Position numbers and translations under genes: made by a program
Assembly: GCF_016741875.1 (NCBI RefSeq)
Contig: NZ_JAERRF010000003.1
Span: forward strand, 124,001-188,000
Reading direction: 5' to 3'
Length of the DNA stretch: 64,000 nucleotides
Source of the DNA: Streptomyces coffeae
GTDB lineage: Bacteria > Actinomycetota > Actinomycetes > Streptomycetales > Streptomycetaceae
Shown here: piece after piece, positions 16,634 to 25,526 of the stretch
Layout: each line of letters starts with the position of its first letter
How positions within the stretch are numbered: position 1 is the stretch's first letter
Notes under the pieces: model-generated
What the model was told of the DNA's origin: nothing
Seen by the model: the letters and a program-made list of their open reading frames with translations, nothing else
The model's database searches: none

Positions 16634-17278
16634 GTGAACCCCACCGCAGACCCTTTGACCGACGGCGAGGACGCCGCCCGGGCCGCCGTTCGCAACCGAC
16701 TGCGCGCGGCAGTGATCGACATCGCGCCCATCTTCGGATTCACCGTGAGCTACGCCCTCACTCACCGGCTCACCGTCGCGCTGGTATTCGCCCTGACGGC
16801 AGCGGCCGGGGTCTGCGTCTACCGGGTGGTGCGCGGGGAATCGGTGTGGCGCGCGCTCGCGGTCCTCGGGTTCGTGTGCGTTCAGGGGGCGCTGTCCGCA
16901 AAGACCGGACAGGCCACCGACTTCTTCCTGCCGAACCTGGTGATGCACAGCGTGGTCGCCTTGGCGAACGCCGTGATGATGCTGCTCGGTCGGCCGCTGA
17001 TGGGCGTGGTCGTGGCGCTGATCACGAAGGAGGGGGCCGGCTGGCGCCGGTGCACGGTGCGGCGACGGGCGTTCATGAAGGGCAACCTGGTCATCCTCAC
17101 CGGGAGTGTCGTGATGCTGTCGATCCAGCTGACGCTGTACCTGTCCGGCCAGGCGGTCGCCCTCGGCGTGGCCGATGCCTGCGGGCCCCCCGTCCTCGCG
17201 CTCAGCACATGGCTCGGCTGGCGCGTCTACCGGCGCGCCGTCGGCGACCACCGCTGCACGGTCCACCTCGTCCGGTGA
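16634..17278 (+). CDS. DUF3159-family membrane protein
   Basis: Integral membrane protein of 214 residues from GTG 16634 (GGAG 8 bp upstream). About six hydrophobic segments; SYALTHRLTVALVFALTAAA, FFLPNLVMHSVVALANA and GWRRCTVRRRAFMKGNLVI match the DUF3159 family, whose members are widespread in actinomycetes and of unknown function. It ends 74 bp before the sensor kinase gene on the same strand and may share its transcript. Confidence 0.85.
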   Translation: MNPTADPLTDGEDAARAAVRNRLRAAVIDIAPIFGFTVSYALTHRLTVALVFALTAAAGVCVYRVVRGESVWRALAVLGFVCVQGALSAKTGQATDFFLPNLVMHSVVALANAVMMLLGRPLMGVVVALITKEGAGWRRCTVRRRAFMKGNLVILTGSVVMLSIQLTLYLSGQAVALGVADACGPPVLALSTWLGWRVYRRAVGDHRCTVHLVR

Positions 17279-17352
17279 AGCCGCGCGCACCGGAGGGCCG
17301 GACCGCCGTCATCGCTGGTCCGGCCGGGGCTGCGTACCGTGGGGGAGTGCAG

Positions 17353-18603
17353 ATGATCGACCGGCTCGGCGCGTGGCGGCGGGCGGCCCGGCCACCCGTG
17401 GTCGACCTGGCTGTCGCGCTGGGCTGCTTCGTCCTGGCCTCCCCGCTGGCCATTGCCTTCGCCTACGTCGACCACGCTCCGATCGCCTGGTCCCTCACCG
17501 CCCTCGCGACCTCCTGTGTGCCGCTGCTCGCCCGACGCCGCTGGCCGCTTACCGTCGTCGCGGTGACCCTGGCCGTGTATCTGGCCCAATTCGCCCTGCT
17601 CCAGCTCCCCAAGCCGACGCCCGCCGCCACGGCCGTCGCTCTCTATACGGTGGCGATCCGCACCGGTCGGCGCAGGGCCTGGTGCGCCGGCGCACTCGCG
17701 GCCGTCGCGCTCATCACCGGAGCGCTGCTCTTCCGCCGGGACGTTGCGGAGCTCCCGCAGTCCCTTGCCCTGGCGGAAAGGATCCCGGCGTCCCTTGCCC
17801 TGATTGCCTGGACGCTCATGCCGGTGGCCGTCGGTGACGCCGTCCGCAGCCGCCGCGAAGTGCTCGCCGCCGCCGTGGAGCGAGCCGAGTGGGCCGAGCA
17901 CACCAAGGAGGAAGAAGCCCGCCGCCGGGTCACAGCGGAACGCCTCCGGATCGCCCGGGAGTTGCACGATGTCGTGGCCCACCACATCACCCTGGTCAAC
18001 GCCCAGGCGGGCGTCGCCCACCACCTCATGCGCACCAACCCCGAGCACGCCTACCAGGCGCTCGAACGGATCCGGGACACCAGCCGGGGGGCGCTGGACG
18101 AACTGCGTGCCACCGTAGGACTGCTCCGGTACGGCGAGGACCCGGTCGAGCCCCGCGAACCGGCACCCGGACTCGCCGATCTCGGCAGTTTGCTGGACTC
18201 CTTCCGCCACTCCGGCCTCAACGTCACGCTGGAGCGGACCGGGCAACCAGGCGAGCTGTCGCCGATCACCGATCTGACGGCCTACCGGATCATCCAGGAG
18301 GCCCTGACCAACACGCACAAGCACGCCGGCCCGGCATCGGCGTGGGTCCGCCTGGACTTCCGCACCGCTGTCCTGCGGATAGCCGTCGAGGACGACGGCC
18401 GTGCTACCGCGGGAAGCGGTTGGGGGGACAGCCCCGCCGGCACAGACGGCGACGGACTCCATGGGGCCGGTACCGGCCACGGCATGATCGGTATGGGGGA
18501 GCGGGCCAAGTCCGCCGGAGGTACCCTCGCCGCCGGACCGCGCCCCGACGGGGGCTTCCGTATCGAAGCCGAACTGCCGCTGCGCACCGGCCGAAAGGGC
18601 TGA
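17353..18603 (+). CDS. NarL-type sensor histidine kinase
   Basis: Sensor kinase of 416 residues. Four to five transmembrane segments fill residues 15-165, followed by a charged coiled linker and the HisKA_3 dimerisation helix with RIARELHDVVAHHITL (phosphoacceptor His205). The ATPase part has an N box (IQEALTNTHKHA), G1 (VEDDG) and G2 (GTGHGMIGM). Short extracytoplasmic loops mean that the signal is probably sensed in or at the membrane. ATG 17353 was preferred over GTG 17347 because GGGGGAG lies at ideal spacing. The response regulator starts 2 bp after the stop, so the two form an operon. Confidence 0.93.
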   Translation: MIDRLGAWRRAARPPVVDLAVALGCFVLASPLAIAFAYVDHAPIAWSLTALATSCVPLLARRRWPLTVVAVTLAVYLAQFALLQLPKPTPAATAVALYTVAIRTGRRRAWCAGALAAVALITGALLFRRDVAELPQSLALAERIPASLALIAWTLMPVAVGDAVRSRREVLAAAVERAEWAEHTKEEEARRRVTAERLRIARELHDVVAHHITLVNAQAGVAHHLMRTNPEHAYQALERIRDTSRGALDELRATVGLLRYGEDPVEPREPAPGLADLGSLLDSFRHSGLNVTLERTGQPGELSPITDLTAYRIIQEALTNTHKHAGPASAWVRLDFRTAVLRIAVEDDGRATAGSGWGDSPAGTDGDGLHGAGTGHGMIGMGERAKSAGGTLAAGPRPDGGFRIEAELPLRTGRKG

Positions 18604-18605
18604 CC

Positions 18606-19301
18606 ATGACCATCCGTGTGCTGCTCGCCGACGATCAGGCACTCCTCCGCGGCACCTTCCGGATGCTCATCGACTCGGCCCCCGACATGGAGGTCGTCGC
18701 GGAGGCCGCAACGGGCCGCGAAGCCGTCGAACTGACCCGCAGCCACCGCGCCGACCTGGTGCTGATGGACATCCGGATGCCCGACCTCGACGGCCTCGCC
18801 GCGACCAGGCTGATCAGCGAAGACGAGAACCTCGCAGGCGTGAAGGTCCTGGTGCTGACGACCTTCGAGAACGACGAGCACGTCGCGGAGGCACTACGCG
18901 CCGGGGCGAGCGGCTTTCTCGGCAAGGGCATCAACCCGGACGAACTCCTCGACGCCATGCGCGTGGTGGCAGCCGGCGACTCCCTGCTCTCGCCAACCGC
19001 GACCAAGGCCCTGATCGCCCGCTTCCTGGCCCAGTCCGCACCACCCCCTGGACGGGCCGCGTCATCCCCCGGACGGGGCGCGTCACCGCAGCTGGCCGCG
19101 CTCACCCCGCGGGAGCGCGAGGTGGTCACCCTGGTCGCCGCCGGCCTGTCCAACGACGAGATCGGCGAACGCCTCTTCGTCACCCCGCTCACCGCCAAGA
19201 CGCACGCGAACCGCGCGATGACCAAGCTGGGCGCCCGGGACCGGGCCCAACTCGTGGTCATCGCCTACCAGTCGGGACTGGTCCGTCCCGATGGGCCATG
19301 A
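18606..19301 (+). CDS. NarL/FixJ-type response regulator
   Basis: DNA-binding response regulator of 231 residues. The receiver domain (about 1-120) shows the acidic pair in LLADDQ, phospho-acceptor Asp55 in LMDIRMPD, Thr in LTTFEND and Lys in GKG. A Pro/Gly/Ser linker (PPPGRAASSPGRGAS) leads to a LuxR-type helix-turn-helix, LTPREREVVTLVAAGLSN to TKLGARDR. It is the partner of the kinase encoded immediately upstream. Targets are unknown; two-component pairs of this type often control neighbouring transporters. Confidence 0.93.
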   Translation: MTIRVLLADDQALLRGTFRMLIDSAPDMEVVAEAATGREAVELTRSHRADLVLMDIRMPDLDGLAATRLISEDENLAGVKVLVLTTFENDEHVAEALRAGASGFLGKGINPDELLDAMRVVAAGDSLLSPTATKALIARFLAQSAPPPGRAASSPGRGASPQLAALTPREREVVTLVAAGLSNDEIGERLFVTPLTAKTHANRAMTKLGARDRAQLVVIAYQSGLVRPDGP

Positions 19302-19329
19302 CCTCCGGCCGCGGCCTCGCGGCCCCATG

Positions 19330-21054
19330 TCAGCCACCGGCTTCGTCCCCGCCGCTGTCACCGTTCTCGTTCTCCCCGCACCAGGCGCGGTACGCGGCCA
19401 CCGCCGTGGGCAGGGTGGGAAAGATGCGGTCCTCTCCCACGGACCTGGTGAGCCCGTACGCGTCCAGTTGGTCGCGCAAGTCCTGTTTGACGCGTGCCAT
19501 GGCGAACTCGATGCCGCGTCCGGTCAGTTCCCGTCGCAGTGCGTCCAGGGCGTCCAGCGCGGTGCTGTCCACCTCCACATTGGCCTCCGCGTTGAGGACG
19601 AACCACCTGACGGGGCTCTTCTGCTCGGCCACCGCGGCCAGGGCACGGCGTCGGAAGTCCTCGGCGTTGGCGAAGAACAGCGGGGAGTCGTAGCGGTAGA
19701 CCAGCAGCCCGGGGATGATCCGCGCCTGCGGGTAGTCGTCGACGTCGTGCATGCCGGCCAGGCCGGGCACCAGGCCCTGGACGGCGTCGTGCGGTCGCGC
19801 CACCCTGCTCAGCAGCTCGACCACCGACAGGACCACGGCCACCAGCACCCCGTAGAGGATGTTCAGGGCGAGGACACCGATGAGACAGCCGTGAGCCAGC
19901 AGGAGTTCCCTGCGCCGGAAGGAGGCCAGCCGCCGGAAGCCCGACAGGTCGACCAACCGTACGGCGGCGTAGACGACCAGTGCGCCCAGTACGGCCGTGG
20001 GTGTGCTGGAGAGCAGCGGGCTGAGGAACAGGAGGACGGCCAGGACGGCCACACCGGCGACGAAGGCATACCCCTGGGTGTGTCCGCCGGCCGACTTCGC
20101 GAGCGCGGTCCGGCTGGCGCTGCTGCTCACCGGGAATCCCTGGAGCGCGCCGGCACCGAGGTTCGCGGCGCCCAGGGCGAGGAGTTCCTGGTTCGCGTCC
20201 AGGCGCGGCCCGCTGCCGTCGGTGGCGAAGGCTCGCGCGGTGAGGATGACGTCGGTGTAGCCGACGAGCAGGACACCGACCGCGGGCAGCAGCAGCTGGG
20301 GCAGGTCGGCCCAGGCCGGGAGCTGCGGGCCCGGCAGCCCGACCGGGATCTCCCCGATCACCGGGAGGCCGTGGTCTTCCAGGTCGAACGCAGCCACCGC
20401 CGCCGTACCGAGCACGACGGCCAGCAGCGGACCGGGGACGGCGGGGGAACGGCAGGCCGTCAGAAAGAGAAAGAGCAGCGTCACAGCGCTGAAGATCACC
20501 GTCACCCCATGCGCCCTCCCCAGGTTCTGGACGAAGGACAGCAGTTGCGGGAAGAAGCCGGAGCCCTCCGTCGGGACACCGGTGAGCTTGGTCAGCTGGT
20601 CGACGATCATGATCAGTGCGACGCCGGCGAGGTAGCCGATCAGGACGGGCCGCGAGAACAGATCGGCCACGAAGCCGAGCCGCGCGGCCCACGCCACCAG
20701 GCTCATCAGACCGACCGCAACGGCGAGCGCCGAGGCCAGGACGGCGTACCGCGCGGGATCGCCCGCGGCGAGCGGCGCCACCACCGTGGCGGTCATCAGG
20801 GCGATCGTCGATTCGGGACCGACCGAGAGCAGGCGTGACGAGCCGAAGACGGCGTACAGAGCGATGGCCGGCAGGATCGCCCACAGTCCCACGACCGGTG
20901 GCAGACCGGCGACGCTCGCGTACGCCATGACCTGCGGCACGAGATAGGCCGCGACGGTGATCCCGGCGACGAGGTCGCCCCGCAGCCAGCCGCGCCGGTA
21001 TCCCTTGAGGAGGGTGAGACCGGACGCATGGGGGACGGAGAAGCGCCGGCTCAC
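19330..21054 (-). CDS. SulP-family anion transporter with STAS domain
   Basis: Sulfate-permease-family transporter of 574 residues. About 10-12 membrane helices in the first 430 residues include the family patterns LVPQVMAYASVAGLPPVVGLW and GPESTIALM, and the C-terminal cytoplasmic STAS domain contains LNAEANVEVDSTALDALDAL. The substrate is inferred to be sulfate, bicarbonate or another anion. GTG 21054 overlaps the stop of the preceding small gene by 4 bp, so the two are coupled. The PPK2 gene lies upstream on the same strand. Confidence 0.92.
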   Translation of the reverse strand: MSRRFSVPHASGLTLLKGYRRGWLRGDLVAGITVAAYLVPQVMAYASVAGLPPVVGLWAILPAIALYAVFGSSRLLSVGPESTIALMTATVVAPLAAGDPARYAVLASALAVAVGLMSLVAWAARLGFVADLFSRPVLIGYLAGVALIMIVDQLTKLTGVPTEGSGFFPQLLSFVQNLGRAHGVTVIFSAVTLLFLFLTACRSPAVPGPLLAVVLGTAAVAAFDLEDHGLPVIGEIPVGLPGPQLPAWADLPQLLLPAVGVLLVGYTDVILTARAFATDGSGPRLDANQELLALGAANLGAGALQGFPVSSSASRTALAKSAGGHTQGYAFVAGVAVLAVLLFLSPLLSSTPTAVLGALVVYAAVRLVDLSGFRRLASFRRRELLLAHGCLIGVLALNILYGVLVAVVLSVVELLSRVARPHDAVQGLVPGLAGMHDVDDYPQARIIPGLLVYRYDSPLFFANAEDFRRRALAAVAEQKSPVRWFVLNAEANVEVDSTALDALDALRRELTGRGIEFAMARVKQDLRDQLDAYGLTRSVGEDRIFPTLPTAVAAYRAWCGENENGDSGGDEAGG

Positions 21055-21284
21055 CCGCCGCCCCTCGACCGGCGGGCCAGGAACGTGCCCGGTTCCCACC
21101 CGAGCAGGAGCGCGAGGGCGGCCAGCAGCGCCCAGCCGAACTGCCGCGCGTTGATCTCGGTCGTCCCGAGAATGCGGCGGAACCCGTCCATCTGGGTCAC
21201 CAGCACCGCAAGCACGAACTGGGCCAGTGCGCCGCCCTCCGGAGCCGGGGGCGGCTCACCCCTGGGGTCCGACTGCACCGTCAT
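21051..21284 (-). CDS. small membrane protein resembling a P-type ATPase C-terminus
   Basis: Protein of 77 residues from ATG 21284. Two hydrophobic segments (ALAQFVLAVLVTQMDGF and FGWALLAALALLLGWEPG) resemble the last helices of cation-transporting P-type ATPases. No ATPase motor domain is present anywhere near, so it is either a remnant kept in frame or a small protein with its own role. Translational coupling to the SulP gene (GTGA) argues that it is translated, perhaps as an accessory subunit or a coupling leader. Confidence 0.65.
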   Translation of the reverse strand: MTVQSDPRGEPPPAPEGGALAQFVLAVLVTQMDGFRRILGTTEINARQFGWALLAALALLLGWEPGTFLARRSRGGG

Positions 21285-21328
21285 CGTCGTGCCTCCGATC
21301 CGGGCCGTCCACGCCGCTCCACCGGGTC

Positions 21329-22357
21329 CTAGCCGCGCTTCCTCTTCTCCTGCCGCCCGGCGCCGGACGCGCGCCCGCCTCCCGTCGGCGTGTCTTTCCC
21401 TTCGGCGGCCCGGGCGGTCGCCGGGTGACGGGCGGCATACGGATCGGCCGGGGCCCCCGCGGGGGCCTCCTGCTCCAACTCCCGCTTGGCGGCCAGCAGA
21501 TCATTCCTCGCCTGCTCCCCCACGTCGGGGTACTGGGGATCGATGTCCATCAGGGTGTGCCCAAGCACCGCCGCCGCGCAGATCCGCGCGAACCACTTGC
21601 GGTCCGCCGGCACGACGTACCAGGGCGCCCACGTCGTACTCGTGGCCGACAGCATCTCGGAGAACGCCTGCTGGTAGTCGTCCCACCAGCGCCGCTCCCG
21701 GACGTCGGCCGCGGAGAACTTCCAGTTCTTCTCCGGCAGGTCGATCCGCTTCATGAAGCGGAGGCGCTGCTCCTCCTTGGACAGGTTCAGGAAGATCTTC
21801 ACCACCTTGAACCCGTTGTCCGTGAGGTAGCGCTCCCAGTTGTTGATCTCCTGGTAGCGCCGGTCCCATACCCCTGGCCCGCGCGCAGGGTCCGGCAGCT
21901 GCTGCCGGACCAGGTTCTCGGGGTGCACCCGCACGACGAGAACCTCCTCGTAGTGCGAGCGATTGAAGATCGCGATCTCTCCGCGCGCGGGCAGCCGGTG
22001 GGCGTAACGCCACAGGTAGTCGTGGTCGAGTTCCTCGGCAGAGGGCACCTTGAAGCTGCTGACCCGCACACCCTGAGGATTGACGCCGCTCATGACGTGG
22101 CGGATCGTCCCGTCCTTGCCCCCGGCGTCGAGCGCCTGGAGACACAGCAGTACGCCGTAGGTGGACTGCGCGGCCAGCCGCTGCTGGTACTCGGCCAGCA
22201 GAGACACCCCGGTCCGCAGCAGCTCGGCCCCCTCCCGCTTCTTCAGACCGGCCTTGTAGCGAGGATCGAAATCCCGGCCGAGGTCCACCTTCGATCCCGG
22301 TTTCACTCGCAGCGGCCCGATGAACTCCGCGATGCGTCCGGCTCTCTCGTCCGCCAT
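21329..22357 (-). CDS. PPK2-family polyphosphate kinase
   Basis: Polyphosphate:nucleotide phosphotransferase of 342 residues, which uses polyphosphate to phosphorylate nucleoside mono- or diphosphates. The PPK2 core is complete: Walker A CLQALDAGGKDGTIRHVMSG, then NPQGVRVSSFK, HDYLWRYAHRLPARGEIAIF, Walker B FNRSHYEEVLVVRVHPE, and KIFLNLSKEEQRLRF for the lid. The C-terminal 45 residues are a low-complexity Ala/Gly/Arg tail. ATG 22357 was chosen over an adjacent GTG 22360. It sits with the SulP operon; a joint role in nutrient stress is possible but is inference. Confidence 0.93.
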   Translation of the reverse strand: MADERAGRIAEFIGPLRVKPGSKVDLGRDFDPRYKAGLKKREGAELLRTGVSLLAEYQQRLAAQSTYGVLLCLQALDAGGKDGTIRHVMSGVNPQGVRVSSFKVPSAEELDHDYLWRYAHRLPARGEIAIFNRSHYEEVLVVRVHPENLVRQQLPDPARGPGVWDRRYQEINNWERYLTDNGFKVVKIFLNLSKEEQRLRFMKRIDLPEKNWKFSAADVRERRWWDDYQQAFSEMLSATSTTWAPWYVVPADRKWFARICAAAVLGHTLMDIDPQYPDVGEQARNDLLAAKRELEQEAPAGAPADPYAARHPATARAAEGKDTPTGGGRASGAGRQEKRKRG

Positions 22358-22379
22358 CACCGATCAGCCTTCTCTCCGG

Positions 22380-23651
22380 TCACGGTGAGCGGGGCGCGTC
22401 CTGGTCCTCCGCCACTACCACCTGGGCAGCCGGGGCAGCGCCCACGTCACCTCGGTCCCCGGGCCTGTGGCTTCTCAGCCGCTCGACCAAGAGGGGCAGC
22501 CCGACGACGACTATCAACCACACCTGCACGTAGAGCCTGTCGCCCTCCATCGCCAACGGGTGGGCCGCGGCCGTCAGCAGGCCCGTACCGCCCACGGCGA
22601 TCAGGCACAGCGCGATGGGCACCGAGCGGCTCATCGCGCCCCAGACGCCCAACACCAAGAGGAAGAGCAGAGAGGGAGCCAATGCCTCTGTCTGTAGCCA
22701 CTGCCACCAGTAGTTGACATCGAGCCGGACCAGCAGCCGCCATGGGTTGGCGACTTCGGAATACGTCCAGTGGAGGGAGAAGGTGTCCTGGAGCGAAGCC
22801 TCCAACCCGGGCAGCCGGAGCGCCCTGCTCATCGCAAAGGCGACCAGGGACTCGACGAGCGAGACGAAGAGCAGGCAGCGCATGCCCTTGTGCCGGGCCT
22901 GTGGGACGAACATCAGCGCCATGGCACTCGCCGCCACCAGGCATGGCCCCACCAGGACGAAGCTCGAGTACTTGACCGCGAAACCCAGCGCGCAGGCCCC
23001 CACGGACAGCAGAACCCCCGGCACCCACCGCCCCTGGCACAGCCACACCGCGCCGAGCAGCATGGCCACCAAGAGGGCAAGCACCGGACCTTCCGTCAGG
23101 GGCCGACTGCCCCACAGCCCAATGGGCGTGACGTAGTACAGGCACTGACCGAGCCATGCCACCGGAGGCGGTGCACGCAGCGCGCGCAGGAGCACCAGGA
23201 CCAACAGCCCTCCGAGCGCCGTGAAACCCAGTGCAACGGCCGTCAGCCCCGCCTTGGCCCCCAAGAGCCAGACGAACGGTGCGGCCAGCAGTGGATAGGC
23301 GGGACGCGCGTGAAAGAGCGCCTCGTACCGCGGATTGCTGGGGTTGAGGCCATTCGCATACTGAGTCAGGCAGTCCTGGAACTCATTGCGGCGCACCGGG
23401 GCCCGGAACTGGATCTGATGCAGCATGCGGGTCCGCTGAAGCATGGCCGCGGTGTCCGCGCAGTAGGCCCGCAACGCTTTGTCCTGGGCTTTCCGGTAGG
23501 GATCGCCCAAGAACTCGTATGTTGAGCGAGCGTAGCGGTATGAGTCGTTGGCGAAGCGCGTGGCTGGATAGGCGAAGACGTGCAGTAACACGAAGACGAC
23601 GACCGTCAGTAACGGGACGATCTTGTGTGTGCGACCCAGTAGTCGACCCAT
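22380..23651 (-). CDS. polytopic membrane protein, glycosyltransferase-like; two TTA codons
   Basis: Membrane protein of 423 residues with about ten helices. The first periplasmic loop is long (TRFANDSYRYARSTYEFLGD onwards) and carries Asp and Arg residues in the position used by GT-C/GT39-type glycosyltransferases (FANDSYRYAR), and WGSRPLTEGPVLALLVAML fits that fold. No family can be named firmly. Leu14 and Leu22, both in the first helix, are TTA codons (23610-23612 and 23586-23588), so expression should depend on bldA. It faces a secreted beta-helix gene, a possible substrate (inference). Confidence 0.7.
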   Translation of the reverse strand: MGRLLGRTHKIVPLLTVVVFVLLHVFAYPATRFANDSYRYARSTYEFLGDPYRKAQDKALRAYCADTAAMLQRTRMLHQIQFRAPVRRNEFQDCLTQYANGLNPSNPRYEALFHARPAYPLLAAPFVWLLGAKAGLTAVALGFTALGGLLVLVLLRALRAPPPVAWLGQCLYYVTPIGLWGSRPLTEGPVLALLVAMLLGAVWLCQGRWVPGVLLSVGACALGFAVKYSSFVLVGPCLVAASAMALMFVPQARHKGMRCLLFVSLVESLVAFAMSRALRLPGLEASLQDTFSLHWTYSEVANPWRLLVRLDVNYWWQWLQTEALAPSLLFLLVLGVWGAMSRSVPIALCLIAVGGTGLLTAAAHPLAMEGDRLYVQVWLIVVVGLPLLVERLRSHRPGDRGDVGAAPAAQVVVAEDQDAPRSP

Positions 23652-23881
23652 GACACACACCCTAAATGCGGCCAAACAGGGCAACATCTCGAATCGTCCA
23701 CCAGAGTCTTGGCATCGGACGGGCGTCCGCACGAGCCGGAGCCGTTTGGCGGTACAGCGGGTGAGGCCGCGATCACCTGCCGTTAGAAATGAAGCGTTAT
23801 CTCGTCATCCCGGCTGACCAGCATGGCCGCTCGGTGCCGGTTGATGTGCCACGTCACTCCAACGCTGAGAAAGGCGTAGCA

Positions 23882-24931
23882 ATGAAGATCATTCTGCGAT
23901 CCGGCGGTGTCATAGTCGCGGTCGGTATGGGACTGTCCCTTGCGGTCCTGCCGGCCGGATCGGCCAGTGCGGCCGGGGGAACTCAGGTGCCGTGCAACGA
24001 CATCACCGGCCTGATAGATGCGATCAACGAAGCCAACACCAGCGGTGGTCGCATCGTCCTCGCGCCCCACTGCACCTACACGCTGACCGCGCCCGACAAC
24101 ACGGACAATGGGCTTCCGGAGATCACCGGGGATGTGACCATCTCCGGCCGTGACACCACCATTCGACGTGACCCGGACTCGACGGAGAGCTTCCGCATCT
24201 TGCGCGTCCTGCCCAGTGGCACCCTCACCCTGAAATCGCTCACGGTCAGCGGCGGCAGCCTTGACAGCGACACCGGTGGCGGCATCGCGGTCCGGGAGGG
24301 CACGCTGAACCTGAACCACACGGTCATCAAGGGCAATCGTGCTGATACGGGTGGCGGTCTCTCCAACTTCGCTGGACAGCTCAACCTCGACCGCAGCAAC
24401 GTCGTGCGCAATACCGCAGCCCGCTTCGGCGGCGGAATCCTCAACGACGGTAACGGCACGCTGACGATGAAGCGCGGGTCCCTGCTCAAGAACGAGGCAG
24501 CCGGCGACAATGGTGGCGGCTTGGAGAACATTCTGGGTACCGCGTCTCTGGAGTACGCATCGGTCAAGGGCAACACCTCCGCCCTTCTGGGTGGCGGCAT
24601 CCGCAACACCAATGGCTCCACCCTGCTCCTGACGTCGACCACTGTCAGGGAGAACACGGCTGAGTCAGGCGGGGGCCTTTCCAACAACATCGGTCCCGCC
24701 ACATTGGTCCGAAGCCTGGTCACGCGTAACACGGCGAGTTCCACCGGTGGTGGCATCCTCAATGAGGGCGGCGGAGAGGTCACGCTCACTGACACCAGGG
24801 TCATCCGCAACACCCCGGACAACTGCGCACCCGAGGGCAGCGTCCCTGGATGCACCAACCCCACCAAACGCAACACCCCGTCGACCGTGCGACAGTCCCC
24901 GCCCTCCGACGACATCAAAGTCCGCGAGTGA
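23882..24931 (+). CDS. secreted right-handed beta-helix protein
   Basis: Exported protein of 349 residues. From ATG 23882 (AAAGG upstream) a signal peptide ends in GSASA-AGG. The mature protein starts with a polymorphic-membrane-protein-like motif, then repeats about every 23-26 residues with the turn GGGL or GGGI (DTGGGIAV, DTGGGLSN, RFGGGILN, DNGGGLEN, LLGGGIRN, ESGGGLSN, STGGGILN) and N-R/N-T ladder residues. This is a parallel beta-helix of at least seven coils. No catalytic Asp cluster of pectate lyases stands out, so it may be structural or adhesive. Confidence 0.85.
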   Translation: MKIILRSGGVIVAVGMGLSLAVLPAGSASAAGGTQVPCNDITGLIDAINEANTSGGRIVLAPHCTYTLTAPDNTDNGLPEITGDVTISGRDTTIRRDPDSTESFRILRVLPSGTLTLKSLTVSGGSLDSDTGGGIAVREGTLNLNHTVIKGNRADTGGGLSNFAGQLNLDRSNVVRNTAARFGGGILNDGNGTLTMKRGSLLKNEAAGDNGGGLENILGTASLEYASVKGNTSALLGGGIRNTNGSTLLLTSTTVRENTAESGGGLSNNIGPATLVRSLVTRNTASSTGGGILNEGGGEVTLTDTRVIRNTPDNCAPEGSVPGCTNPTKRNTPSTVRQSPPSDDIKVRE

Positions 24932-24965
24932 GCCGTTGCCTGGGCTGAAACGCGGCCTTGGCGCG

Positions 24966-25433
24966 TCACACGGTGAACGCGCTGAAGTGTACGAGGGCGG
25001 TGTCCCCGCCCTCGTACACCACCGTGATGTCCGCCGCGGCCGCCTCCGCATCCATCGGCAGGGGCTCGATGTGCAGACACAGGTCGCCGTCGCAGGATGC
25101 GGAAGACGACGAGGCGCGCTCGCGGCTGCCGGGGAAGGAGGAGTCGAGCCATCCGGCCACGTCGGCGCGCGGCATGCGGAACGAGCCTTCCATGGTCACG
25201 TCCTGCCAGCTTCGTTCGGTGCAGTGCTCGTCCGTCACGCCCTCGGGCAACTCCCCGCCCGCGAAGGACATGGCACCCGAGCACGACGTCTCGGCGGTGT
25301 TGTCGAGCGGATCGTCCAGGACGACGGACAGGACCAGCCACAGGGCGCCGCCCAGAAGCAGGGCGATGATTCCGAGAGACAGCCACTTCCACAACGGGCT
25401 CTCCCGTTCGTGGGGATTCCGCTCTCCGGCCAT
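24966..25433 (-). CDS. single-pass membrane protein of unknown function
   Basis: Protein of 155 residues from ATG 25433, with AGGAG upstream. Positively charged N-terminus, one transmembrane segment (WLSLGIIALLLGGALWLVLSV), then an extracytoplasmic domain with four Cys (TSCSG, EHCTE, SCDGDLC) that likely form disulfides. No known domain is recognised. The gene is convergent with the beta-helix gene. Confidence 0.75.
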   Translation of the reverse strand: MAGERNPHERESPLWKWLSLGIIALLLGGALWLVLSVVLDDPLDNTAETSCSGAMSFAGGELPEGVTDEHCTERSWQDVTMEGSFRMPRADVAGWLDSSFPGSRERASSSSASCDGDLCLHIEPLPMDAEAAAADITVVYEGGDTALVHFSAFTV

Positions 25434-25526
25434 GCCACTCCTGCCCCCGCCCGCGCGGTGGCCTGAGCATGGGCCAGCCGCTCCTTCACTCCGCATGTCA
25501 GCACCGCTCGGCCGCCGGATGATGGT

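Noticed and set aside
16006..17352. N-terminal extension of the sensor kinase frame by 449 codons
   Set aside because: Extension is Arg/Pro-rich and crosses the DUF3159 gene; the ribosome site lies at 17353.
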